Source: Allacma fusca (Eukaryota; Arthropoda; Collembola; Symphypleona; Sminthuridae). From it: DNA of 64,000 nt. The translations under genes and the position numbers were made by a program. The notes beneath the pieces were generated by a model, which had not been told where the DNA came from, made no database searches, and was given only the letters and a program-made list of their open reading frames with translations. Below, piece after piece: positions 37,269-51,200 of the stretch (its first letter is position 1; each line of letters opens with the position of its first letter). The DNA lies in NCBI GenBank assembly GCA_947179485.1, contig OX359246.1, positions 31,124,001 through 31,188,000 of the forward strand, given 5' to 3'.

Positions 37269-38440
37269 AGAGATGGATTTATTTCCACTACATGTCTCAG
37301 GGTATCCAAGTATTCGTAGAGCTATTTTCAGAAGCCTAGTTGCAATAGATATGATCAACGCTATAAGATAGCACGCTAGAAGGGAATTCATTTTTACAAT
37401 ACAAGACAATCAGGATTAGAGAAGTAGTTTTGTATCCATTAGTTATAATTTATCCAATTTAGTAATTATTACAAAAAAACTGATCGTAGTGTAATAGTAG
37501 CTCTATAGTAAAATATATATATGGTATAAAAGATTTTGATTGCATACATGTTTAAGATTAGGTTTGAGTGTTAATGAAACTACAATATAAAGCAGGAATT
37601 CCTGTGTAAATTTCATCTTGAGCTTATAATAATTAATTCTTTAATATTAAAAAAAATCATGTATTATGTAGAAAAAATTATTTAGTTTTACTACAATTCA
37701 TGGCTAGCTCCATCTTATTGCACCAAATCTTTAAATTGTTTGTAGTAGTAGGTAGTTAACATATTAAATCGTTAGCATCACATTAGGCTAGATATGATAC
37801 TAAATAATGGGTGAAAAGATTATATGATGAATTTCCTCTAAAGAATTTCCTACAATATTACAGTACAAAGAGAATGGCAAAGTTGATAGGATACGTACTT
37901 CCTTGTGTTCATCCTAAATTTAGTTGGAACTATATTTCACTCATTTAAAGTTTTAAGCAATAAAAGAGGTTAAATTGCGTCGAAGGTTTCCCTTAAATCT
38001 TCAAATACTGCGCAACTGCGCCAACTTTCTTTCCAAGCCTAGCAAACTTTTTATATAAATAGCAAGTCAATTAGGAAGTAGCAGTTTCGCAAGATCTGTC
38101 TTGTCTGTATGTAGACTTTTGAAATATAGTTTTGCTGTAGTAATATATTAACAATCAGTATATTTTATTGAATACAATTTTTCCAAAAAAATTAATAAAG
38201 GTAATACTGTTATTGGACGATGATTTCTGTGGTCCTAGCTTTGTCGTTATATAATGAAATTGTGATGGCACATTTAAATGATGAAGGTATTTCCCCGTCT
38301 TTTAAAATATTTTTGTAATAAATAAAAATAAAAGTCAAACGATTTTTTGAATAGTTTTACAATTATTTATTTGCCAGAGGCTCTTCTTCACATTGGCCTT
38401 TTCCACCATAAATCTTCAACAACTTGTTGGACGACAATTT
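37269..38440. other. Convergent intergenic region
   Basis: Lies between the 3' ends of F-box paralog 2 and the prolyl 4-hydroxylase gene. AT-rich; no supported gene. Confidence 0.6.
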
Positions 38441-41171
38441 TTAATGCTTCTCATACGGGAAAACGTATCCACGGTTGCGATCACGAGAACATTTTCGAAC
38501 CTTGAATTGATCGTTAATTCTGATCCATTTATTGGCCACTAAAAGAATCAAGTTTTGCATAATTTATTAACAACAATACGAGCTTAAAATAAAGATAATT
38601 AAAAGGGGAGGAAATATACACATACATATATGTATATGTAATACGAAGAAATTATTTGTAAATGGTCACAGGCCACTGTAACTGAGAAGAATCGACATAT
38701 TTTTTAAAAATTAAAATTGCTATCACAAAATGCATCCATAATTTTAATATCATTGGACCCAATGACTCACCCCATTTTTCTCCTAACACAACGGGGCAAG
38801 CACCATGATAGGTTCTTAAGTCTGGGGATCCATCACTCAGTACATTGTGCCAAACAACGGCAGAACCTTTCACAGGTTTTGCAACAGCATTTGCCTCCGT
38901 GAATACTGTGTATCCTCCAAATTCTGGCTCTAATAGCTTTCAAATAAAGAAAAATAGCCTTATTTCACATTTCTTTAGAAACGTTCTTTTAGAATTCCTT
39001 TCAAATAATTATGTTCACATATAATTATACATAGAACATAAAGGTCGCGACCCTTCCTCCACGAACATTCTTAGGGCTGGGATCGAACTACAATAATACA
39101 AATTGAATCATAATTAATTAGTCCAGGCCATACAATGCTCTGCTGTAAATTTTATTTTGTAAACTCAGAGTGAACTAAAATTGTTTCCCACTTACGTAAT
39201 CAATATGAACATCATAATGACCACCGAAGGCATACGCTGCCACTTGGAGATCTTCCCCAGCTGTTTTAGCCGTCACACTCAGTCCCGTTGCTAATTGTAT
39301 TACTTCTGGAAGGATTTCCAAACCAGGCACTTCCCGTTCATCGAATTTCGCCCCTACGGATGTTCGAGTAGAAACGATTTTTTTTGCATTTATTCCAGAT
39401 CGTTTTGCATCTTTAACAGTAGACCGTTGAAAAGAATGTTTCACAAGATTTTCCAATATCTGAATTTTCCCATCAGTCAGAATATCATAAATTTGGTAGA
39501 TCTGAGGGTCTCTTGACAATAATTCCATTTTAAGGGGGGATATTGTCCAGTACAAGTTAACTTTAGTTTCGTAGAAGCACTTCATGGGATTTTCATCCTT
39601 CTTGCCATCCGCTATCTATAATCAATAACATCCCCACACAAATTACGAAGGTTGTTTCTCAATAAGTGGATAATTGTTCAAGAAAATTACTCCGTACCTT
39701 CAGAGAACCCTTTGAGCACATTTCCCAAAATCTTATACTAAATCCAAATTGGGATTTGGGGTACTTCGATACTTCCCTTCCTAAAAGCATCCGTTGAGAT
39801 TGGAGTGTATCCGATAGATTATTAAACCGTTGACGAGGCAAGAGCTTCCGGTTGTAAAAATGGGGGTCGAATTCCCAACGGTTATTGAAGAAATTGTCAT
39901 GCTGGATTAAAATACAATAAAATTGTAAAAGTTAATTAGTTAGTTAGCTTCAAGTTTAAAGGAAGTATACAATAAAATTATAACATTCCCAAACTATAGT
40001 GTTATTAAGGGTTAACAACTTTTTGTAAACATTTTAAACTGGGAATGAGCACTCAAGAGTTGTACCTTTTCAATGGATAATTGTAAAGCTGCTTGAATTA
40101 AGTTTCCATCCATTGTTCTATCTTGAGAAGATTTCATCAGGGCAACTTCCAGCCATTCGATGGATAATATATGGAAATTGTTACGTGATGCCCAAATCCC
40201 AAGTTGATAGCAATGCACAGTGTGTAATTTTGTTCCGGTGTTAATTCCCGAAATAACTCCATCTGCAATCTTTAATCTCACTGGTCACGTAAGTGCTCCT
40301 TAATTGTCTTGATTATATAAACATATGCTTCAATCGATATTTTAGCTCTATTTAAATGAAGGATTTTGAAGAATTTTGGAAAAAATTAACAATTATAAAT
40401 TGATAAGTAATGATTTACAGTTTTGGGATTCAAGTCGTAGACGTACTGAATGCGAAGTAGTCCGGACATGATTTCATGAACGTCATCCTGACTCAAGCGT
40501 TCGTTGCATGAAAGTGCTTCCATTATTATTTCCGACACACCTATAATAATTAAATTTTACGTCATATCAGTTTTAGTATTTAGTTTTCAAATTGAGACCC
40601 AATAATACATTGGAATTTCCATTTAACTACCAAATATTTACAGAAATTCTGCGTTTATTTTTTAAATAAGTTCCAAAGGTGTCAAACCTGATAACCCTTC
40701 TAATTTTTCCTTCAAATCCTGTAAGTGGTTAACGATCCTGTGCAGGAACCGATACGCTGCTATTGGGTTTCTTGTTATTGTCCTGACAAGTTTATCCTCA
40801 TTATCGTTATAATGACCCTCCAAATACATCACCGTATCTTTGAAATCTGCTATGTAGCTAAAATAACCGAAATTTTTTTGGCACATTTCAATTGATGTGT
40901 AAGATTTGAACGGAATTCAGAATGTACAATAATAGCTACTTATTTTAGAATCTTACGACAAGGCAAGATCCGCAACATATTTTGGCAGTAACTGCTTTCC
41001 CACGAGGTCCTCCAACTTCTGTATGACCTTAATATCAGACTCGACCAATGATTTTAACTCCGTAGGATTCAATACAATCCCTTGAGTTGGTAGGGTTTCA
41101 TTTCCATTACCAATGCTTAAAATTAGAATCAACTGGAAAAGAATTTCACTCACAGCCGTATGAAATTTCAT
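38441..41171 (-). CDS. P4HA: Prolyl 4-hydroxylase subunit alpha
   Basis: Hydroxylates prolines of procollagen-like chains in the endoplasmic reticulum with Fe(II), 2-oxoglutarate, O2 and ascorbate, normally as a tetramer with protein disulfide isomerase. Nine exons give 551 aa: 40957-41171, 40688-40857, 40419-40540, 40066-40269, 39698-39901, 39196-39615, 39031-39087, 38771-38936 and 38441-38538, all in phase. An N-terminal signal peptide (ILFQLILILSIG) is followed by the P4HA N-terminal domain (about 25-165), the TPR-like peptide-binding domain (about 170-240, IADGVISGI to LIQAALQLSIEK) and the dioxygenase domain. Iron ligands are His442 and Asp444 (HID) and His508 (YHGACPV); Lys518 (GEKWVANKW), ten residues after His508, should bind 2-oxoglutarate. 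Spacing matches animal P4HA. The exon 4 acceptor is unusual but is the only in-phase choice. Neighbouring the fasciclin gene, it suggests matrix biology, although proximity may be chance. Confidence 0.95.
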
Positions 41172-41866
41172 TTTGAGGAAGGGAAATCAGTAAAAACTTA
41201 GTTTTTCTCTATTTTCTAATGAACGTGGGAAGGTCGGGGTGATGCACAAAAAATACATATTCAGATTGTCTCGGATTTACTAATTATTATACGCAAGCAA
41301 TTTAATACCAGATTATTGAAGCATAATGGGAGTTACCTAACCAAAATGCCTAAATGCACTCTTATTAAGTATCATTGACGAAATACAATGCTCACACGTG
41401 TATGCATATAAATCAATGAGCAAATATTAATGAATGAGTTTGTGCCCAAATGAACTTTATATTGTAGGTGACCGCTTGAATGCATTTAAAAATTATTCTA
41501 ATATATATTATAAAAGCCTCCACATGTTGCAAGTAAGTAGGTTACAGACACATTGAAATGTTCCGTGGATCCAAAGTTCAATTACTAGTGCCATCCAAAA
41601 TCTTTGATTTACAAAACTTTCGAATGGAGTATTCCAATCTATATTTATTTCCACAAATACGAATATTTTTGCACTGCAGCAAAATATTTACTGCAACTTT
41701 CCATGAAGATGTTTTGATTACACAGTAAATTCAAACATAGGTAGCTGCATTGTAAGACGAAACTTTATGAGCTATTATTCTTAGGAGTCAATCATAAAAA
41801 ACTAAAAGGAATATGTGCATTTGTTTGGTAAGCAGAAGACTAGACCCTCAAATAGTCCAGATAACG
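41172..41866. other. Spacer between fasciclin 3' end and P4HA start
   Basis: Both genes read leftward; this must hold the P4HA promoter and the fasciclin 3' UTR. Nothing else recognised. Confidence 0.55.
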
Positions 41867-44800
41867 TTACTCGCCAGTGAATAACTGCAAAAACAAAACA
41901 AAAATAATTAAATTGAACATAGCTGAAGGCATCATTACAAGAAACTAAATTAAACTTACAGAATCAACAATATGTACAACTCCATTAGAAGCTGTCAAGT
42001 CGCAAGTTGTTATAGTAGCTGTACCAAAGCTGACCTCTCCCTTACTATCCCTGGACACCGGTACTCTGTAACCACTCAGGGTTTCCACTCGTTTGGGGTA
42101 GTACCATTGCTTAGGGAAAATCCCAGCGCAACATAAAGTTCCTGAAACCCCCAAAAAATTATTTATAAATTACGCATAATTACATATATACCTACAATTG
42201 GAAGCATCTTATATTACACTATAGAGTTATATTGCCAAATTTAAAGGACAAACCTGACATTATGTGAGACTTCACGAGCTTCTCTGCTGCTTTGCCAGGT
42301 GTAAGAAGCTCATCAAAGTCTGCCCTCGGTAATGCATAAAAGGCAGCATCTGTTGGAGCAAATAATGTCATGGGACCGTCCTCCCTCAACTTATCGATGA
42401 ATCCATTTTGCTACACACAAATCTCATTCATTAACTGATCCCAATTTACTGATGAATGCTATCCGGAAATTCTACTCACAGAAACGAGACGATTTAAAAC
42501 ACTGAAATCCGTCCTTGTCCTCAGAACTTGTGCAATATCAATATCCGCTGGGCTCAAAACCCTGTCAACTGTATGAATAATCCCATTACAAGCCATATCA
42601 TTGAGCTTAGTTAGACGTCCACATTGGGCTGTTACTTCGGATCCTGTTCCGACCGGGAGCTATTTTATAATTATATACATATAATAGCATGTAATTAATA
42701 TTTTTGCTAAAAATATTTGTTAAATAAATAGCTATAGCGTTTTAAGGGACAATACATGCAACAGCCCTTTTTTACAAATTAAATTACAAAATTTAAGCAT
42801 ACATAAATGCCGATCTCAATACTAAATATTCATATTTGCACTTACGTCTGAATACATATTAATTCGAATGGAAGCTCCCCGCAGATCCGTGGATAGTTTT
42901 TGCTCGTCCGTAAAATAGCAAGATTCTGTCCCAGGAGTGGCAATATGATACTTGAGAATTTTCTTAAGTTTCTGTGAAATTGTTGAAGGGAAAAAGTTGA
43001 GAATTTTTGCTATAACAGCTTACCTATATAAATGCTTGCAAATGCATATTGCCTAAATTACAACCCATACAATTACCTGGGGATCACGTTCGATCTCCTG
43101 CGTGAGGCTTTCGAAGGCTTCATTAGTCGGAGCGAATATGGTAGCGTTGCTGTATTGGTCTAGTGATATTCCAGATTGTTGAAGATATGTCATGAAAGTT
43201 GTGAGGTCCGCATTTTCGAGGCTTTTTGTAAGCGACCCGTCTGTGTAATTATATTGAGGTAATAATTAGCGTACGATATTACCAAATTTTTGTTTTAATA
43301 AACGTACCTTGGGGGGATAGTAAGACTCCTTCAATCACTTGGATGACACCATTGGTTGCCATGACATCGGCTGAAATGACCTTACTGCCATTAATAGACA
43401 GATCTTTGTTAGTGTGGCGCTCCACATTCATAATCCCATGATTTAAGTTACGGATTTGGCCACTCTTCAAAAATACGGACGTGCAAAATGTGACGGGCAC
43501 AACGTGATTGCGGATTATTCCTAAATTGACAGAGCAGCGTAGCTTTGACAGATGTTAACAAAAATGTGCCTTTAAAAAAGTGTTTAGTTTATTTACTTTG
43601 AAGGCATGGATCGCCAGTTTTTAATCTGGAGAGAAAATCCGGGCCTAGTTTGTTTAGAGCGTCATTTGTGGGAGCAAATAAGGTCAAGTGTTGATTGCTG
43701 TCTCTGAAAGTTTCTAGGAGATCGCTCTTCTGGATTACTGTTACAATTATTAAAAAATTGCATAGATTGTTATTTGTAGATTTCGATTATTTGGGGTTTT
43801 TTAATAGTGTAAATACTTTACGTGATAGAAATGTTGAGAGTCTTGTGTCTGTGGAGACGATGTCGAACAAAGACTGAGTCACTGGGGACATCATGCGGTC
43901 AATCATATGTACTACCCCGTTGGAGCATCTGTGATTCACGGAAGTCATTCTAATGCAGTTTGCCGTGTAGACTGTCTCCCCTTTAACTAGGAAATGGTTC
44001 ATGCGAATGACGCTGGCAGGATTTTCACTATAAATCATTTTTTCATCTACGAAATCTTGGGTAAAAATGTTCGTTTCAACCATGTGACTTAAAACAAAAT
44101 CACGGACGTCGATGTGATCATTCATTGCTAATGCTGTTTCAGTTACAGTTGTTGTGGGATCTGTGGGCCTTACAGGAGGACGATCGTAGGGACGTTCAGT
44201 GGAGCGTGCGAACGAAGGCTGGGTTGGAAATTCAGTGGTGCGTTCATCAGGACGCTGTTGCCTGCGTTCATCATGACGTTCGTAATTTGTACGTTCATGT
44301 GTACGATCATCGGGATGTTCTCGTGTGCGGTCCCCGGGACGTTCTTGTGTTCGGTCATCGGGACGTTCTCGTGTTCGGTAATCGGGACGTTCACGTGTTC
44401 GGTCATCGGGATGTTCTCGCGTTCGGTCATCGTGACGTACTGGGGTACGATCATCAGGACGTTCTGGGGTACGATCATCGTGACGTTCTGGGGTACGATC
44501 ATCGTGACGTTCTGGAGTACGATAATCGTGACGTTCTGAGGTACGATCATCGGGACGTTCTCGAGTTCGGTCATCGGGACGTTCTCGCGGTCGGTCATCG
44601 GGACGTTCTCGCGGTCGGTCATCGGGACGTTCTCGGGCGCGATCATCATGTCTTCTTTCATGGGTGCGATCTTCTGGACGTTCGTGTGTCCGATCATTGT
44701 GACGTTCTGGGGTACGATCATCGTGACGTTCTGGGGTACGATAATCGTGACGTTCTGAGGTACGATCATCGGGACGTTCTCGCGTTCGGTCATCTGGACG

Positions 44801-47800
44801 TTCTGGTGTGCGGTCATCGGGACGTTCTGGTGTTCGGTCATCGGGACGTTCTGGTGTGCGGTCATCGGGACGTTCTGGTGTTCGGTCATCGGGACGTTCT
44901 CGTGTTCGGTCATCAGGACGTTCTCGTGTTCGGTCATCGGGACGTTCTCGCGTTCGGTCAACGGGACGTTCTCGCGTTCGGTCATCGGGACGTTCTCGCG
45001 TTCGGTCATCGGGACGTTCTCGCGTTCGGTCATCGGGACGTTCTCGCGTTCGGTCAACGGGACGTTCTCGCGTTCGATCATCGGGACGTTCTCGCGTTCG
45101 GTCATCGGGACGTTCTCGCGGTCGGTCATCGGGGCGTTCTCGGGCGCGATCATCATGTCTTCTTTCATGGGTGCGATCTTCGGGACGTTCGTGTGTCCGA
45201 TCATTGTGACGTTCTGGGGTACGTTCATCGTGACGTTCTGGGGTATGATCATCGTGACGTTCTGGGGTATGATTATCGTGACGTTCTCGAGTACGATCAT
45301 CATGGCGTTCTTCGGGACGTTCATTTGTGCGGTCATTGTGACGTTCGGTTGTGTCGTCTTCATGTCGGCGATCATCTGGACGTTCGTTTGTGCGGTCTTC
45401 ATGTCGGCGATCATCCGGACGTTCGTGTGTGCGGTCTTCATGTCGGCGGTCATTGTGACGTTCGTTTATGCGGACATCGTGACGTTCGGTTGTGTGGTCT
45501 TCATGTCGGCGATCATCGTGACGTTCGTTTGTGCGGTCTTCGTGTCGGCGATCATCGTGACGTTCGTTTGTGCGATAATCAGGCTGTTCATATGCGCGAT
45601 TAGACCTTTCATTTGCATGGTCATCAGGACGTTCTTCTGTACGCTCATCTGTTCGTTCTCTCGAGCTTCTTTCATAAGGAAGTTCAAACGTACGTTCATC
45701 GGCTCGTTCCTCAGGTCGTTCAGTAGGAGTCTCATAAGGGTGCTCATAACGACGTTCATCCTGGCCATGTCTATCCGCGCGGCCGTAAGGATTCTGAGAT
45801 GCTGGGTATTCAGAAGGTCTCGCTGTGGGGTTTTCAGAAAGCCGTTCCCCCGGATTTTCTTCGGGGTGCTCGATCGATTCTTCCGTGCTTTCCGATTCAC
45901 CATTCATCCCAAGCATATTACGCTCCCATTCGTCGTTTCCAAAATCCATCACCATTTCCTCAGTCCCGCGATGAGAGCAAGACGCAGACGAGAAGCAACG
46001 CGTTCCTCGGTACACAACGGCGCCACTACTTTCATCACCTTCACTTAAGTCCGGCAAAGCCAAATCCTGACTTCGTCGGATCCTTCTCCTGCTCCTTACC
46101 GATGCTGATAGTGCTTCCTGTATTCAAATATCTTTCAAATATTACAAAATTTTTCAAAACAAAAGCACACGGTAATGCTAGATAATATTTCTAATTTATT
46201 TATACTCTCGACTTATGCTTGGACAAAAAGTGTTGGACAGCCTCGTCCGTCGGAACAAATACTGTCATAGTTTCAGTTTCCAACTTTTGAGTCAAATTTG
46301 CGGACCTAAGGAGTCGCAAAAACTCTGTAGCACCCAAATCCTCAATCGTTTTTCCCACGGTATTGAAACTACCTTAAAAGAAAAAAAATATATTTTTATG
46401 TATTTACGTAAAAATAACTTCCCTTGGCCTTACTTCTTTGACACTCCTGGGCCCTGGCGTTAAGTGTGAATCCAGAGCAGCATTCGTATGTTGTGATAAG
46501 GACTGTTGTCACTCTCGCGCCTTCTGTCCGATTTACGCATGTGCGCTTGTTCCCAGCTTCTTGGCAAGTGGAACCTTGGATAGGGGATCTTCGGTAATCA
46601 GCCCTTTGATCGCCTTGAGTTACCGAGTTGGAACTACTGGGTAAATTTTCGTCGCTCTCCAACCGCTTCGTACACACGTTGGACCTTAAAAAAAAGATCA
46701 CCTTAGCCGATTTAAAGACCCAGCTTTAATCAATTACATTAGCTTAGGAGATATCACTAACCCCTTCCACCATGGTGTTTGTGCAGGGAGGAAATAGTTC
46801 CAGCCAGGGTAGCTGCTTCCTGTAACCACAGTGAGTTTAAATAATCAAAACGTATATCATTTACAGTACTTGGAACTATAAACATAAATAGGAGTTTGTC
46901 GTCACAATTTCTCCAAAGCCATGTATTCTTTCAAGACCAGTATACAATCCCCAAGGTTCCTGGAAATAATTAAATCTGTTACATTTATTTTTCGAAGCTA
47001 CTTCGAATAATTACTTGCGTCAATGTATCCTTGACGAGTAACCAGGAAAGGGGCTCCATGGACCACGGTTGGGTATCTTCTAATTCCAGGGAGTCGATAT
47101 TGTGGATAGCGTCCGGACTCAACAGCTAGAAGATCCCCAGGATGTCTTTCCTGCGAAGGAATTAGGAAAAGAAACCATTATAAAAAATGTAATTTATATA
47201 ATTACTATAATAAACATATAAATTACACAAATTTATTAGCGTAAAATCGTAGAGTCCAATTCTATAAGTGAAATGGGTTTCAAGGTCAAGTTTTGGGCTA
47301 AAACTGGATGACGGGGATAAATTTAGTCGGGAAGAGTTTAGAAGATTCCCTTGAGATGGCAGACTTTGAACTAACGACAGCTCGCAAATACTTACACAAA
47401 AATTGTCAAATTATTTCCCACGCACAGGAAGCGGAAATCTTTGTCTATTACCAGCCATTTTAGTGCTCTTTGCAATGCGCTAAAAACTAACATGTGACAC
47501 GTGAATACAAAGCTGCGGACATCAATTAGAATATAATTTCTTTTAAATCTCATTCCCGTGACCTGCTTTTGAAAGTCAAATTGTTCGTGGGAAAATTATT
47601 TTTAGTAAGTTTTAGGATTGTTTTCCTTTTTAACCGAATTTTTAAATGCAACCTTCAATTCAAATGAAAAAAATTTGATTGGTAGGAAAGTCCTGGGTCG
47701 AAAAGAAAGAAATAGTAAGGCAAATCTTCAAAGCAATTCTTTGCAAACAAGGCAAATTCTTGTACATGTCGGTGTCATATTTAAGCACAATAAAAACTCA

Positions 47801-48209
47801 TTTAAACAAAATCATAATGGAAGGATATTTTTACACTGAAGTCCACATGGTATCTCAGGGCTCCATTTCCGTTGACAGCGCTTGCTCCTCCAGAGTAGGG
47901 ATTATTTCCACCCCCAATAAATCTGCAAGGGAACCGGACGTATTTTAGTCAAATTTGTTTCAAATCTCATTCAACTGTTAAAATGTGCTATTTGACAAAG
48001 TTATGAGACAATAACGTTGTACTGATTGTAAATTTAAATCGTAATAAAATCCCTTACTGAACTAGTGGGCCTTGAACTCCGTGCTGACCAGGGGATGACT
48101 GAAAAGACTGAGGAGTGAATCCATTTTGAAACAATACATTTGGGGATGTAGGAAGAGCCTCAATTGAGCCAAATAGTAAGAATGAGAGAAAAACTATTAA
48201 TTTTTCCAT
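41867..48209 (-). CDS. EMI plus four-FAS1 secreted protein (periostin/TGFBI/midline-fasciclin type) with giant charged insert
   Basis: Fifteen in-phase exons give 1442 aa: 48058-48209, 47835-47922, 47015-47150, 46762-46819, 46434-46684, 46206-46372, 43822-46117, 43597-43737, 43308-43520, 43077-43240, 42846-42971, 42480-42659, 42254-42410, 41960-42141 and 41867-41884. Features in order: signal peptide ([15 protein letters not shown]); Gly/Tyr/Pro-rich linker; Cys-rich EMI-like domain, about 148-228 (TTYECCSGF); first half of FAS1-1, about 229-284 ([14 protein letters not shown]); an Arg/Asp/Glu/Pro/His-rich insert, about 300-945; second half of FAS1-1 ([11 protein letters not shown]); then FAS1-2, -3 and -4, each with an (F)AP-T-(N/D)-A motif and N-G-(V/I)-(I/V)-(H/Q) near its end. 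FAS1 proteins mediate cell-matrix adhesion. The insert is open, in frame and absent from typical family members. The N-terminal exon chain is less certain than the rest; one possible extra exon (about 46900-46959) breaks the phase and was left out. Confidence 0.85.
44270..45590 (-). repeat. Coding 24-bp tandem repeat (ERPDDRTR unit)
   Basis: About fifty 24-bp units encode variants of the octapeptide ERPDDRTR ([25 protein letters not shown]) inside exon 7 of the fasciclin gene. Looser units extend to about 45800. A higher-order duplication is visible: the distinctive [20 protein letters not shown] block occurs at about 44610-44690 and again about 0.5 kb away near 45120-45200. Because the unit is a multiple of three, all six frames stay open for long stretches; only the minus-strand frame joining both FAS1 halves is the gene. 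Confidence 0.93.
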
Positions 48210-51200
48210 ATTTGCGGAGCAAAACTCCTTGTAGACACCGATCAGCTAAGATCGTAGGAATGAGTAGATACTAATCAGGATAATAGAATGTGTATGTATT
48301 GACCATGGATAGACTTCCTTAATGTTTCGTGTGTTGATTCTCAAGTTTTAAGAGGAATATTGACGGACGTTTAACTATCATAAGCCGACAGTCTCAGGAC
48401 AGATACGCATAAAGTAAAGGATAACCTCTGATAGGCGTTTCAGCACAAGCTGATTGCACACTCAGATCATTCATTACAGCTCTTCTAGTTTTTAATCAGG
48501 GCCACTTTAATTTTCACAAGCAAAGGCATTTATTTATTCCTACACATTTCAATAGTAGACACACTATTACACTTTAGACAGGACAAGGTAATAATAACTT
48601 GAAACCTTATCGAAAAAATGCAACTTGACACATGTACATTTTCAAGGATTGTAGTTTATATAATTTTATATATATATATATATATAGATATAAGGAATCT
48701 TGAATAATAAAGCAAGTTCTTTACTTACTTGTTGTAAGATACAAAAATAATGACTTGCACGTCTAAGCGGGACCACTGTAATATAATACTATTTTGTACA
48801 AGTCGTATAGTACTGCTGTATCAGTGTAGAGTAATCGTATGTATGTACATACTAGAACATAATTACATATATGACAAAAACAACTTTCCTAGACATTAGA
48901 ACATTGCAAGAAATATAATTAACATATTGTTTTTCATTATTTATAGGTATGCTCCGTAAAATGCATAGAGCATGAGAGAGCATAGCACAAGATCTACTAA
49001 ACATTTTCAGTAGAACATTATTCCGATAGATTATCTACATATACACGAGTGAAGACATCATTTTAGAGAAGGTATAATTTAAAAAAATTGTGATTTGCCG
49101 AAAAACGTTTACAAAATTATCTCTTATCATTTAAAAGAATTAACTACTGTATGTTGCATTTTCAAATACGAATGATGTTGAATCCATCAGCTTTGAACCA
49201 CCAATTGTAAATATTGCTTTAGAGATATTGGGAAAGTTGTGGAACAAAGAAATCAATGGAAATTACAAACCTACATTTTTTAATCATTGGTAAAGGCTAA
49301 TTGCTATAACATATTATTGGATGAAACTAATTTACATGAATATTTGAAGAATTTTGTCATGCAAAATCCAGTAAACCAATTTTTGAATGATTTCGAAAAA
49401 TCGTTTAAACTCTTTTAGGAGCAGAATGTGTAATTATATGTTTTAGCAAGAATAATTAGAAAATTAACAATTAACCCTGTCAATTAGCAGAGTGCTTCGA
49501 GCCTCAACAGATAACAAATATATTTTTCCTGTGCTTATCCAAATCTACAAGAAGTGTTTTGATACAAGATGGCAAAATGTGGACAATAATGTGTCTCATT
49601 ATTTGACATACTTACATACATGTTATGAAGAAGTTCTAGTCTCATAAGCAATGAACTCTCCAATATTTTATTTGTTAGACTATTTGAAATATTGATTTAC
49701 TAGTCTATCAACCTGTTGGTCTCTATGTATTTTAAATCGCTAGCGTTATCGTGTTGCCTTGCCAGTATTTTAAAGTTGCAAGTACAACACATACATCGGG
49801 TTATTAATGTCATTTACAGTAGCAATTTATCAGTGGTTATTTCCAAACGGCAGATTTTTAAATACGCTTTTCAGCTTTAACTATTACATAATTATATATA
49901 CGTACCAACAGCTTAATGTCGGGACAGCATTAGTGTAAAGAATATATATGCACTATTATTTTGAATCACGCCTCCTAGTCGCTTCATTCTGCATGAATGT
50001 AATAATTACGGTTAGTCTAGATTCAAACTTTTTTTGGCCTTTCCTAAGACGAAATAAAAAACAAACATGATGCTAAAAGAATTCCCCCCATGATTTACAA
50101 AATTGTTTTCCAGACTTTTCAAAATATGGTTCATTCCGTCAGAACAAAATTCTTACTATGTACAGGGGTTAAATATGTGGAGCAAAGTCAGGATTTTTCT
50201 TGGAAGATGCCAAAAGAAAATGTCAAATTTTAGCTAACATGATTTTAGCTTATAGAGCAATCAAATAACTTTTCAATGAGCTAACATACACCGAGGTGTG
50301 CCCTGCAAAACTAAAAGTTATTACAGTTTTTTAAATGTAGTTCGAGGCCTCAAAATCGGTTTTTTCATGAAATTAGTTACTAAACTCACGGATAAATTAT
50401 TTAAGAATACATTAAAATTTTTGAAAATTATTCTTTTGTAAGGTCCCGTCTAACCACCAGTAAAAGCCTTACGCTGTAAAAGTTTGACCAAATCGGTTCT
50501 AAAATGCCGAAAATGCCAAAAACTCCTTGTATATAATGCCAGGATTTAAAAATGTCCTTTTTCGACAGAAATTTATAGGAAAATTAAAAATCTGAAGGCT
50601 CAGTATATTTATGTCATTTTAGCTCGCAGTTATATTTTTCAATATTAGCAATATATTGTATTATGCAGACATTTTTCCCGTTATTTGTTTGTATATACCG
50701 GTAATTCTCCTCATCGTACGATTTACCCATTATTATTTTTATTAGCATTAAATTTTCTCCCTATTCGACTTTCCAATGATACATTTTCCTACTGTTTGTC
50801 CTATCATTCATTTGATGAAAGCTAAGTATATGAACCATGGTTAATAGATAGCCAACCCGGGAGAAATACAAAATTCTCATTACATTAGAACTAGATTGAT
50901 ATGTATGGCTTTTAAAATAATTCGGACTGACTTTAAAGTAGAGGAACATCCAAATAAGGATGTTTAAGTAATTTTATTACCATGCGTTTGTGCCTGCTAC
51001 TGAATACAATGAGCTTGACAGATGCTATATGCATAATTGATAATTATACATAATTACACATATCAGCTTCGAAAGTTGTTTTTGCCATTTTCTGAATGCT
51101 CAGATTCAGATGAAATTCAGACTCACCCTATGAAATCCAGTGAAAGAAGCCCTATCTTTTTATTACGGAAAGGAAAATTTTTAATTACGCATTATTAGCA

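Noticed and set aside
40066-40281. Acceptor at the CCAG near 40277 for P4HA exon 4
   Set aside because: It would start the exon out of frame; the AG just before 40269 restores phase and the expected IADGVI sequence.
44125-45603. Long plus-strand frame opposite the charged repeat (about 490 codons)
   Set aside because: It exists only because the 24-bp unit keeps all frames open; it has no domain, no splice context and no continuity with conserved exons.
46900-46959. Possible extra fasciclin exon between the third and fourth exons
   Set aside because: Including it either introduces a stop or breaks the phase; splicing 47015 directly to 46819 is in frame.
48900-49560. Possible transposase remnant
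   Set aside because: Short peptide-like stretches interrupted by stops; no recognisable motif.
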